Of a stretch of 64,000 nucleotides of DNA, positions 32,696-39,666 are shown piece after piece. Under the pieces are notes generated by a model, which worked only from the letters and a program-made list of their open reading frames with translations, did not search any database and had not been told where the DNA came from. Position numbers and translations under genes: made by a program. The DNA comes from Alphaproteobacteria bacterium. Lineage in GTDB: Bacteria; Pseudomonadota; Alphaproteobacteria; UBA2966. Position 1 is the stretch's first letter; each line of letters begins with the position of its first letter. The stretch lies in assembly GCA_018654745.1 (NCBI GenBank), contig JABILA010000094.1, positions 1 to 64,000 of the forward strand, given 5' to 3'.

Positions 32696-32711
32696 GACGT
32701 CTTCTGACGTC
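32696..32711 (-). repeat. Inter-flagellin hairpin B2/B3
   Basis: GACGTC-TTCT-GACGTC in the spacer between two flagellin genes, a 6-bp RNA stem with loop AGAA. The same structure, with one G-U wobble, occurs at 33578-33593. Confidence 0.6.
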
Positions 32712-32734
32712 TCTTACGCTTGGTTTCGCTTTCC

Positions 32735-33544
32735 TTAGCCGAACAGGGCCAGAATGCTTTGTGGGCCAGAATTTGCGATAGACAGAGCCTGCACACCAAG
32801 CTGTTGCTTGATTTGTAAGGACTGCAAAGCAGCACTTTCTTCAGCCAGATCAGCGTCAACAAGGTTGCCAACACCTTCCTTCAGAATGTCGACCAGCTGA
32901 ACGGTAAATTCAGCCTGAACATCAATCCGTTTGGAAGAAGAACCCAACGATGCCAGTGAAGAAGTCACTGTGTTAATCGCAGCATCAATCGCAACCAGAG
33001 CAGCAGATGCACCACTCGAGATGTTGGATGCGTTAATACCCAGTGTTGTGGTATCAAGCTTTTGTGCTGCAACCGAGATCGAACTGCCGTCAACGGTAGA
33101 AAGAACCGTCAAAGAAGTCGCAGCAGAAGTGATCAGGTTTTTGCCGTTGAATTCAGCCGTCTGCACGATCGTCGTCAACTGATCGCGAAGGGAGGTGAAA
33201 TCATTCTGCAAGGCATCTTTGGAAGCTGTATCCAAACCAGCCTGGTTGGCTTGAACGGTTTTGGCTTTCATTTCTGTCAGCATGTCAGCCACAGCTTTAC
33301 CAGCTGTAATCGCCACGTTAACAGTTGCCTCACCGTTTGAAAGAGCTGTTTTAACAGCACCCATACCGGCAATATCACCACGCATCCGTTGTGCGATAGC
33401 GTATGTAGCAGCATCATCTTTCGGGCCGTTAACTTTCAGGCCTGTCGTGATGTGCAACTGGGTTGTCTCCAACATTTTGTTGGATTTGTTGAGGTTCTGC
33501 AGAGCCAGCATTGCGCCAACATTTGTATTTACGGACATTCCCAT
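32735..33544 (-). CDS. Flagellin B2 (array B, central type 2)
   Basis: A 269-residue flagellin, second of array B. The N- and C-terminal D0/D1 regions match the other array-B members. The middle (AAQKLDTTTLGINASNISSG then ASAALVAIDAAINTV) matches the third array-A flagellin at 35899. Flagellin monomers are exported by the type III apparatus and polymerise into the filament. There is no flaF between array-B genes; the closest is the copy at 34903. AGGAG precedes the start. Confidence 0.93.
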   Translation of the reverse strand: MGMSVNTNVGAMLALQNLNKSNKMLETTQLHITTGLKVNGPKDDAATYAIAQRMRGDIAGMGAVKTALSNGEATVNVAITAGKAVADMLTEMKAKTVQANQAGLDTASKDALQNDFTSLRDQLTTIVQTAEFNGKNLITSAATSLTVLSTVDGSSISVAAQKLDTTTLGINASNISSGASAALVAIDAAINTVTSSLASLGSSSKRIDVQAEFTVQLVDILKEGVGNLVDADLAEESAALQSLQIKQQLGVQALSIANSGPQSILALFG

Positions 33545-33577
33545 TTTAGTCGTCTCCTATTCTGAGAGTATTTATTC

Positions 33578-33593
33578 GACGTCTTCTGACGCC
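33578..33593 (-). repeat. Inter-flagellin hairpin B1/B2
   Basis: GACGTC-TTCT-GACGCC in the spacer between the first two array-B flagellins. In RNA one C-to-T-type difference becomes a G-U pair, so the stem seen at 32696 is kept. Confidence 0.6.
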
Positions 33594-33613
33594 TCTTGGT
33601 TTTCGTCTTATCC

Positions 33614-34429
33614 TTAGCCGAACAGGGCAAGAATACTTTGCGGACCGGAGTTCGCGATGGACAGAGCCTGCACGCCAAGCTGTTGCTTGATTTGCAATGA
33701 CTGCAATGCAGCGCTTTCTTCGGCCAGATCGGCATCAACGAGGTTGCCAACACCTTCTTTCAGAATGTCGACCAGCTGAACGGTAAATTCAGACTGAACG
33801 TCAATCCGTTTGGATGATGAACCCAGTGATGCCAGTGATGCAGTAACCGAGTTGATCGCAGCGTCGATTGTAGTTAGTGCAGTTGCTGCACCCGAAGCAC
33901 TGGTCAGGATGTCAGCTTCAATGCCAAGAGCGGTTGCATTCATGACCTGGGCTGATACAGAGATGGTGCTGCCATCTACTGTCGAAAGCACGGTCAAGGC
34001 ACTTGCGCCGGTCGTAATCAGGTTTTTACCGTTGAATTCAGCTGTCTGAACAATTGTCTCCAGCTGATCACGCAGAGATGTAAAGTCATTGTTCAAAGCA
34101 GTTCTGGATGCTGTATCCAGACCAGCCTGATTGGCCTGCACGACCTTGGCTTTCATTTCGGTCAACATGTCGGCCACAGCTTTACCAGCTGTAATAGCCA
34201 CGTTCACAGTTGCCTCACCGTTTGAAAGCGCTGTTTTAACAGCACCCATACCGGCGATATCGCCACGCATCCGTTGCGCAATAGCGTATGTAGCAGCATC
34301 ATCTTTCGGGCCATTCACTTTCAGGCCGGTCGTGATGTGCAGCTGGGTTGTTTCCAACATTTTGTTGGATTTGTTCAAATTCTGCAGCGCCAACATGGCA
34401 CCGACATTGGTATTTACGGACATTCCCAT
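33614..34429 (-). CDS. Flagellin B1 (array B, central type 3)
   Basis: A 271-residue flagellin, first of array B, directly downstream of a sigma-54 promoter and of the conserved leader hairpin. The ends are array-B type. The middle (SAQVMNATALGIEADILTSA) matches the second array-A flagellin at 37177. AAGGAG lies 11 bases before the ATG. Because its leader resembles that of the flbT operon, its translation is the best candidate for FlbT control. Confidence 0.94.
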   Translation of the reverse strand: MGMSVNTNVGAMLALQNLNKSNKMLETTQLHITTGLKVNGPKDDAATYAIAQRMRGDIAGMGAVKTALSNGEATVNVAITAGKAVADMLTEMKAKVVQANQAGLDTASRTALNNDFTSLRDQLETIVQTAEFNGKNLITTGASALTVLSTVDGSTISVSAQVMNATALGIEADILTSASGAATALTTIDAAINSVTASLASLGSSSKRIDVQSEFTVQLVDILKEGVGNLVDADLAEESAALQSLQIKQQLGVQALSIANSGPQSILALFG

Positions 34430-34464
34430 AATTGGTTAACTCCTTATTCTAAGTCATTGATGCC

Positions 34465-34504
34465 AGCATTTTGCTCGCAGGAAATTTCTTTCCGCGCAAT
34501 AACT
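34465..34504 (-). promoter_or_regulatory. Conserved leader RNA element, flagellin array B copy
   Basis: The leader contains GGAAA-GAAA-TTTCC and then CGAGCAAAATGCT, aligned with the flbT operon leader at 14564-14604 (identical 13-base CGAGCAAAATGCT, hairpin with a compensatory pair). AGCA-AAA-TGCT can itself form a short second stem. Confidence 0.6.
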
Positions 34505-34520
34505 AGCAACGAACGTGCCA
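34505..34520 (-). promoter_or_regulatory. Sigma-54 promoter of flagellin array B
   Basis: The minus strand reads TGGCACGTTCGTTGCT, nearly the perfect sigma-54 consensus, with GG and GC ten bases apart. Transcription would begin near 34494, giving a leader of about 65 bases before flagellin B1. Confidence 0.88.
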
Positions 34521-34626
34521 TTTTTGCCGACAGGCAGGAATTTCTTGTTGTTTTTATATCCTATTGATATTAAACGATTTTATTCATGGTAAATGCATTG
34601 TTAATAAGCAAAGGTTGCCATATCAG

Positions 34627-34661
34627 CCCGGCATTTATTACCGGGTCGGCAATATCTGCCG
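34627..34661. promoter_or_regulatory. Palindromic FlbD-type enhancer of flagellin array B
   Basis: CCCGG-N9-CCGGG (34627-34645) and CGGCA-ATATC-TGCCG (34647-34661) lie 107-141 bp upstream of the sigma-54 promoter. They share half-sites with the elements at 14710 and 39572. Confidence 0.55.
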
Positions 34662-34902
34662 CATGACAAGAACTATTTGCCTGGCTGCACACAGAACACA
34701 CTGCTGCATATACAGTTCGTGCAATTTTCATGAATAAAAGTTGACTGACGCCTATCGGTTAGCCGGCGAACACGATCAGTTCAGGTATGGAAGAAAGACT
34801 ATTTATTGAGAGTTTTCCGGGTAGAATCCCTGGTGCAGCTGAGTACCTATCTTTGAAGGTCCAACGTCTCGCAAACCAGATAACTCGGATAATGGAGTAT
34901 GT

Positions 34903-35274
34903 TCAGCTTTCGCTGTCCGGAACAGCTGCCTGGGCATTTAGCCCTTCCATGATCGATCTGTTTACTGACACTAGTGGATCAAGATCGCCAATGCCCTTGA
35001 GGACGTCAACAGTATAGCGATCAACCCACATTGCCAGGGAGATCAACTGAGCCCTGAGATCTTCATCAAGGGCATTGTCTTCTGAGGAAAGATCCATTTG
35101 CAAAGCCAGCCAGAGGCGGCGATTTGCATCAATGGCTTCAAAGTAGTCAGACCCCATGCGACCGCTTTCGGAAACGGCCATCAAGTTTCGTGTTATTTCA
35201 GCAAACAGGCGATATTCTGCCTGGCGTGGTGCATCGAACTTGGATTGGGCTGATTTGTATTTGTCGTAAGACAT
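34903..35274 (-). CDS. FlaF paralogue 4, upstream of flagellin array B
   Basis: A 123-residue FlaF with AEYRLFAEITRNLM, DANRRLWLALQMDL, RAQLISLAMWVDRYTVDVL and VNRSIMEGL, plus a C-terminal tail (AQAAVPDSES) absent from its sisters. It follows the flaF copy at 35485 after 210 bp and lies just before array B, so it may serve the three array-B flagellins. In Caulobacter FlaF proteins act as flagellin export partners. A promoter of its own was not recognised. Confidence 0.88.
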   Translation of the reverse strand: MSYDKYKSAQSKFDAPRQAEYRLFAEITRNLMAVSESGRMGSDYFEAIDANRRLWLALQMDLSSEDNALDEDLRAQLISLAMWVDRYTVDVLKGIGDLDPLVSVNRSIMEGLNAQAAVPDSES

Positions 35275-35484
35275 TCCAGGCGGTCCATCCAGGCATTCAA
35301 CTGTCGCCGAAAATTGCGGGAAAGACGACTGTCATAGATGCTAGGACCACAAGGTTAGCGGAATGTTAACGGAAGAGAAATTTCGTGGTCGCCGAAAGCC
35401 AGTGCCCGAGGCCCCTGCCAGTACCAATACAGTAACGGCAGGGATATCTCAGCGGGCAATCGATATCAGAATATTACTGTTCTA

Positions 35485-35826
35485 TCAGGTTAAACCTTCC
35501 ATGATAGAACGGTTAACTGAAATCAGCGGCGCAATCCGGGCTTTGCCCTTCATTGCTAGGCTGGAATGTTTGTCGACCCAGATAGCCAACGACAAGAGTT
35601 TGGCTTTCAATTCATCTGGCAACAAATTGTCTTCAGCGGCCAAGTCAAACTGCAGTGTCGACCAAAGACGACGATTCCAGTCCACAGCGCCGTAAAACTG
35701 TTTGTCACTGTGTTCCTTGTCTTCAGCGTCCATAAGAGAACGTGTGACAAGGGCAAACAGCCGGTATTCGGTCTGACGGGGGCCTTCCGTAATGGCCTGG
35801 GTTGCCTGATAAGATTGCGTGTACAT
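35485..35826 (-). CDS. FlaF paralogue 3, paired with flagellin A3
   Basis: A 113-residue FlaF (TEYRLFALVTRSLMDAEDKE ... DWNRRLWSTLQFDL ... LLSLAIWVDKHSSLAM ... VNRSIMEGLT). It is closer to the flbT-linked copy at 13565 than to the two copies at 36784 and 38105. It starts 72 bp after flagellin A3 in the same transcript direction. It probably handles folding or export of that flagellin (inference from the one-to-one pairing). Confidence 0.9.
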   Translation of the reverse strand: MYTQSYQATQAITEGPRQTEYRLFALVTRSLMDAEDKEHSDKQFYGAVDWNRRLWSTLQFDLAAEDNLLPDELKAKLLSLAIWVDKHSSLAMKGKARIAPLISVNRSIMEGLT

Positions 35827-35898
35827 TTGCTGATACCTTTCTTGATCTTCGTCTTGGAATATCTATTGATAACTTGATGAAGTAGAGGACTTTCTGGA

Positions 35899-36711
35899 TT
35901 AGCCACCAAACAGTGACAGGATGCTTTGTGGACCCGAGTTCGCAATCGACAAGGCCTGAACACCGAGTTGTTGTTTGATTTGCAAGGCCTGCAAGCTGGC
36001 GCTTTCTTCCGCAAGATCTGCATCAACAAGGTTGCCGACGCCTTCTTTCAGAATATCAACCAGTTGAGTTGTAAAGTCAGTTTGCACCTCAATACGTTTC
36101 GCAGCAGAACCCAACGAGGCAAGGCTTGAGGTCACCGTATTGATCGCCGCATCGATGGCAACCAGCGCTGCAGAAGCACCGCTGGAAATATTCGATGTGC
36201 TAATCCCCAGCGTAGCGGCGTCAAGTTTCTGGGCACCTACCGAGATCACACTACCGTCGACTGTCGACAAGACTGTCAAAGATGTTGCGACTGATGAAAT
36301 AAGGTTCTTGCCGTTGAATTCAGCGGTCTGAACAATTGTCTGAAGTTGATCGCGCAGAGACGTAAAGTCATCATTCAAAGCTGTCTTGGAAGCCGTATCC
36401 AGTCCGGCTTGATTGGCTTGCACTGTCTTGGCTTTCATTTCTGTCAACATGTCAGAAATCGCTTTACCGGCGGTAATCGCAACGTTGAGCGTCGACTCAC
36501 CTGCCGCCAGAGCAGTTTTCACTGCCTGCATGCCAGCAATATCGCCACGCATACGCTGGGCAATGGCGTAAGTCGATGCATCATCCTTTGGTCCGTTGAC
36601 CTTCAAACCAGTGGTGATATGCAACTGTGTTTTTTCCAACTGATCATTAGACCGGTTCAGATTCTGCAGCGCGATCATGGCACCGACGTTTGTATTAATT
36701 GACATACCCAT
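35899..36711 (-). CDS. Flagellin A3 (array A, central type 2)
   Basis: A 270-residue flagellin, third of array A. Array-A ends: MGMSINTNVGAMIALQNLNR, LAAGESTLNVAI, KRIEVQTDF and SILSLFGG. The middle (GAQKLDAATLGISTSNISSG then ASAALVAIDAAINTV) matches flagellin B2 at 32735. It is flanked by flaF copies on both sides (36784 upstream, 35485 downstream). CTCCTCG on plus just before the start gives a GAGGAG ribosome site. Confidence 0.94.
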   Translation of the reverse strand: MGMSINTNVGAMIALQNLNRSNDQLEKTQLHITTGLKVNGPKDDASTYAIAQRMRGDIAGMQAVKTALAAGESTLNVAITAGKAISDMLTEMKAKTVQANQAGLDTASKTALNDDFTSLRDQLQTIVQTAEFNGKNLISSVATSLTVLSTVDGSVISVGAQKLDAATLGISTSNISSGASAALVAIDAAINTVTSSLASLGSAAKRIEVQTDFTTQLVDILKEGVGNLVDADLAEESASLQALQIKQQLGVQALSIANSGPQSILSLFGG

Positions 36712-36783
36712 TGTTTTTCTCCTCGTAGAATTTCTATTCTGATTGATTGATTGGTGTTTCGATATTCGCTGGCGACCCGATCG

Positions 36784-37119
36784 TCAGGTCAGCCCGTCGA
36801 TAACATTCCGATTAACAACAATCAGTGGATTAATTCTGCCTTCACCACGAAGGACCCTCGCCGTTTGTTCTTCTACCCAGGCACCTAGCTGATCGATCTG
36901 ATCGCGCAATTCCGCAGGCAAGCGGTTGGCGCGGGACATAACATCGCGCCTCAAGGCACTCCACAAAGAACGGTTACGGTGAAGTGCAGCATAGTAATCA
37001 AAATCCGGTTTCTCAGAGTTGCCAGCTTCGATCAGCTCTTCCGTGATCATGCGCATGATTTTTTGTTCGTCTATGCGACGATCGATGTCTGCTTTCATGC
37101 TCTTTGTGGTATTTGTCAT
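36784..37119 (-). CDS. FlaF paralogue 2, paired with flagellin A2
   Basis: A 111-residue FlaF of the second subtype: DRRIDEQKIMRMITEELIEA ... HRNRSLWSALRRDVMSRANRLP ... LGAWVEEQTARVLRGEG then VNRNVIDGLT. It shares this subtype only with the copy at 38105, with which it forms a duplicated flagellin-flaF unit. It lies 57 bp after flagellin A2. Confidence 0.88.
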   Translation of the reverse strand: MTNTTKSMKADIDRRIDEQKIMRMITEELIEAGNSEKPDFDYYAALHRNRSLWSALRRDVMSRANRLPAELRDQIDQLGAWVEEQTARVLRGEGRINPLIVVNRNVIDGLT

Positions 37120-37176
37120 ATTGTTTCTCTTTGAGTTTCGTTTAGTTGATCGTTTTGATAGCTGGCGTCAGACTGC

Positions 37177-37995
37177 TTATCCACCGAACAGTGACAGGAT
37201 GCTCTGAGGACCAGAGTTGGCAATTGACAGCGCTTGAACACCAAGCTGTTGTTTGATTTGAAGGGCCTGCAAGCTGGCGCTCTCTTCAGCAAGATCTGCA
37301 TCTACCAGGTTTCCGACACCCTCTTTGAGAATATCAACCAACTGCACAGTGAAATCTGTCTGAACTTCAATCCTCTTGGCAGAAGAACCGAGCGACGCCA
37401 GTGACGAAGTTACTGAGTTGATTGCAGCATCGATACTTGTCAGCGCGGTTGCGGCACCTGATGCATCCGCCAGGGTACTCGTATCAAGCCCGAGGGCCGT
37501 TGCATTCATAACCTGTGGGGTAACAGAAATTGTGCTGCCATCAACAGTGGACAATACCGTCAAGGCACTGGCACCGGTGGTGATCAGGTTTTTGCCATTA
37601 AATTCGGCAGTTTGTACGATTGTCTCAAGCTGGTCGCGCAAGGAGGTGAAATCATCACTCAATGCGACCCTTGATGCGGTATCCAGTCCGGCCTGGTTGG
37701 CCTGAACGGCTTTCGCTTTCATTTCAGTCAGCATGTCCGAGATAGCTTTACCGGCAGTGATGGCCACATTCAGGGTCGACTCGCCTGCCGCTAGTGCCGT
37801 CTTAACGGCCTGCATGCCTGCAATATCACCGCGCATACGCTGGGCAATCGCATATGTTGACGCATCGTCCTTCGGGCCGTTCACCTTCAAGCCGGTTGTG
37901 ATATGCAACTGTGTCTTTTCCAACTGGTCATTAGACCGGTTCAGGTTCTGCAGTGCGATCATGGCGCCGACGTTGGTGTTAATGGACATACCCAT
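37177..37995 (-). CDS. Flagellin A2 (array A, central type 3)
   Basis: A 272-residue flagellin, second of array A, with array-A ends and a middle (TPQVMNATALGLDTSTLADA) matching flagellin B1 at 33614. The start is taken at the conserved MGMS (37995) with AGGAGAAAA just upstream, not at an in-frame ATG 51 bases earlier. It is followed by its own flaF (36784) and preceded by the flaF at 38105. Confidence 0.94.
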   Translation of the reverse strand: MGMSINTNVGAMIALQNLNRSNDQLEKTQLHITTGLKVNGPKDDASTYAIAQRMRGDIAGMQAVKTALAAGESTLNVAITAGKAISDMLTEMKAKAVQANQAGLDTASRVALSDDFTSLRDQLETIVQTAEFNGKNLITTGASALTVLSTVDGSTISVTPQVMNATALGLDTSTLADASGAATALTSIDAAINSVTSSLASLGSSAKRIEVQTDFTVQLVDILKEGVGNLVDADLAEESASLQALQIKQQLGVQALSIANSGPQSILSLFGG

Positions 37996-38104
37996 TGTAT
38001 TTTCTCCTGCTTCAACAGCTTCAATGCTGTCGTTAGTTTCGTTCAATAACTTGAGATATTACGTATTGCTTGATGATGACTGTTTTCAGTGATGAACAGA
38101 CTTG

Positions 38105-38440
38105 CTAAGCCAATCCATCGATGACGTTGCGGTTGACGACGATCAGCGAATTGATCTCGCTTTCGCCACGGAGAACACGCGCTGTTTGCTCTTCTACCCA
38201 ACGTCCCAATTGATCGATCTGTTCGCGCAAATCTTGTGGCAAACGGTTGGCCCTGGACATGACGTCCTGACGTAATGCACTCCACAGAAATTTGTTGCGA
38301 TCAAGCGCTTCAAAATAATCAGCGTCCCGTTGGCTGGAGCCGCCTGCCTTAATCAGATCTTCAGTCACATGAAGCAAAACTTTTTGCTCTTCTGCACGAC
38401 GATCGAGGTCTGATTGGGTATTTGCTGAAACATTACTCAT
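38105..38440 (-). CDS. FlaF paralogue 1, paired with flagellin A1
   Basis: A 111-residue FlaF of the same subtype as the copy at 36784 (DRRAEEQKVLLHVTEDLIKA ... DRNKFLWSALRQDVMSRANRLP ... WVEEQTARVLRGES ... VNRNVIDGLA). It lies 58 bp after flagellin A1 and 109 bp before flagellin A2. The near-identity of the core to the next copy points to a recent duplication of a flagellin-flaF pair. Confidence 0.88.
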   Translation of the reverse strand: MSNVSANTQSDLDRRAEEQKVLLHVTEDLIKAGGSSQRDADYFEALDRNKFLWSALRQDVMSRANRLPQDLREQIDQLGRWVEEQTARVLRGESEINSLIVVNRNVIDGLA

Positions 38441-38497
38441 CGCATTTCTCTCTTTTGTCTTCTGATGATCCGGAGGATGATTAGTGATCTACGTTGC

Positions 38498-39316
38498 TTA
38501 GCCGCCGAACAAGGACAAGATGCTCTGAGGACCAGAGTTCGCAATCGACAAAGCCTGCACGCCAAGTTGCTGTTTGATCTGCAATGCCTGCAATGATGCA
38601 CTCTCTTCAGCGAGATCAGCATCCACCAGATTTCCAACACCCTCTTTGAGAATATCGACAAGTTGAGTCGTAAAATCTGTTTGAACTTCAATTCGTTTGG
38701 CGGAAGAACCCAGCGAGGCCAGCGATGAAGTAACGGAGTTTATTGCTGCATCAATTTGCGTCAAAGCTGTAGCGGCAGATGCAGATAAATCCAGCCCTGA
38801 AGTCAAAATCCCCAGCGTTGTTGCATCCATACTTTGGGCAGTCACTGAAATTGTGCTGCCATCAACAGTCGACAGAACGGTCAAGGCGCTTGCGGCCGAG
38901 GTAATCAGGTTCTTGCCGTTGAATTCAGCTGTTTGAACAATCGTCTCGAGTTGATCACGAAGAGACGTAAAGTCATCATTCAATGCTGTGCGCGACGCAC
39001 CATCCAGACCGGCCTGATTGGCCTGAACAGCTTTCGCCTTCATTTCAGTCAGCATGTCCGAGATGGCTTTACCGGCAGTAATTGCGACATTCAAGGTCGA
39101 TTCGCCAGCGGCCAGTGCTGTTTTGACGGCCTGCATACCGGCGATGTCACCGCGCATGCGCTGGGCAATGGCATAAGTCGATGCGTCGTCTTTTGGTCCA
39201 TTGACCTTCAAACCAGTGGTGATGTGGAGCTGCGTTTTCTCCAATTGATCATTTGACCGGTTCAGGTTCTGCAGTGCGATCATGGCACCGACGTTGGTAT
39301 TGATGGACATTCCCAT
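38498..39316 (-). CDS. Flagellin A1 (array A, central type 1)
   Basis: A 272-residue flagellin, first of array A, 68 bases downstream of the predicted sigma-54 start. Array-A ends; the middle (TAQSMDATTLGILTSGLDLS) matches flagellin B3 at 31847. The start is placed at MGMS (39316) with AAGGAGAT upstream; an in-frame ATG at 39421 lies upstream of the predicted transcription start and is rejected. Its leader has a CGGCA-AATG-TGCCG hairpin but not the CGAGCAAAATGCT element of array B. Confidence 0.94.
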   Translation of the reverse strand: MGMSINTNVGAMIALQNLNRSNDQLEKTQLHITTGLKVNGPKDDASTYAIAQRMRGDIAGMQAVKTALAAGESTLNVAITAGKAISDMLTEMKAKAVQANQAGLDGASRTALNDDFTSLRDQLETIVQTAEFNGKNLITSAASALTVLSTVDGSTISVTAQSMDATTLGILTSGLDLSASAATALTQIDAAINSVTSSLASLGSSAKRIEVQTDFTTQLVDILKEGVGNLVDADLAEESASLQALQIKQQLGVQALSIANSGPQSILSLFGG

Positions 39317-39393
39317 AACTTGTATCTCCTTGAGGCCTTGGTTCTTGCCTAAAATTACTACCCGGCACATTTGCCGTTGTTCGCCAAGTGTTT

Positions 39394-39409
39394 CGCAATA
39401 GGCATGCCA
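39394..39409 (-). promoter_or_regulatory. Sigma-54 promoter of flagellin/flaF array A
   Basis: The minus strand reads TGGCATGCCTATTGCG with GG and GC ten bases apart, nearly the same as the flbT operon promoter (TGGCATGCCTGTTGCA). Transcription would start near 39384 and could run through all three flagellin-flaF pairs. Confidence 0.82.
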
Positions 39410-39571
39410 GTTTGAATTCACGCACCCCAGATGGACCGTAAGTATTTGTTATTGCTATGTTTTGCATGGACCATTATCAATTTTTTCCCCAACCTAATTT
39501 GGTGTCCTGCCCCTCTACTGACGGCAAATCAGGCCCCTGGGAGGCGTTTTTTGCCTTCCAGGATGCAGGTG

Positions 39572-39602
39572 TTGCCGGGTCAAATCCCGACATTTCCGGC
39601 AA
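39572..39602. promoter_or_regulatory. FlbD-type enhancer of array A
   Basis: TTGCCGG (39572-39578) and CCGGCAA (39596-39602) are inverted copies 17 bp apart, 163-194 bp upstream of the array A promoter. A further CGGCAA lies at 39532-39537. They also lie just upstream of the plus-strand GT41 gene. Confidence 0.5.
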
Positions 39603-39666
39603 TGACATTGGGGCAAACAGCACATGTTAAGCGATTTATTAACCTTGTCAGCCTACGCACTTAAGG

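Larger units (their letters stand above)
34430..34902. other. Regulatory gap between flaF-4 and flagellin array B
   Basis: These 473 bases hold the leader element, sigma-54 promoter and enhancer listed separately. The remainder (about 34662-34902) shows no gene or repeat that I can support. Confidence 0.6.

Noticed and set aside
33062..34439. Plus-strand frames antisense to the flagellins
   Set aside because: They mirror conserved flagellin codons, repeat with the paralogues and have no ribosome sites.
30689..39316. Regularly repeated DNA that might suggest a CRISPR or satellite array
   Set aside because: The repeats are whole flagellin and flaF genes; no short direct repeats with spacers were seen.
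38498..39421. Longer flagellin A1 frame starting at 39421
   Set aside because: The start lies upstream of the predicted sigma-54 transcription start, and all sister flagellins begin at MGMS.
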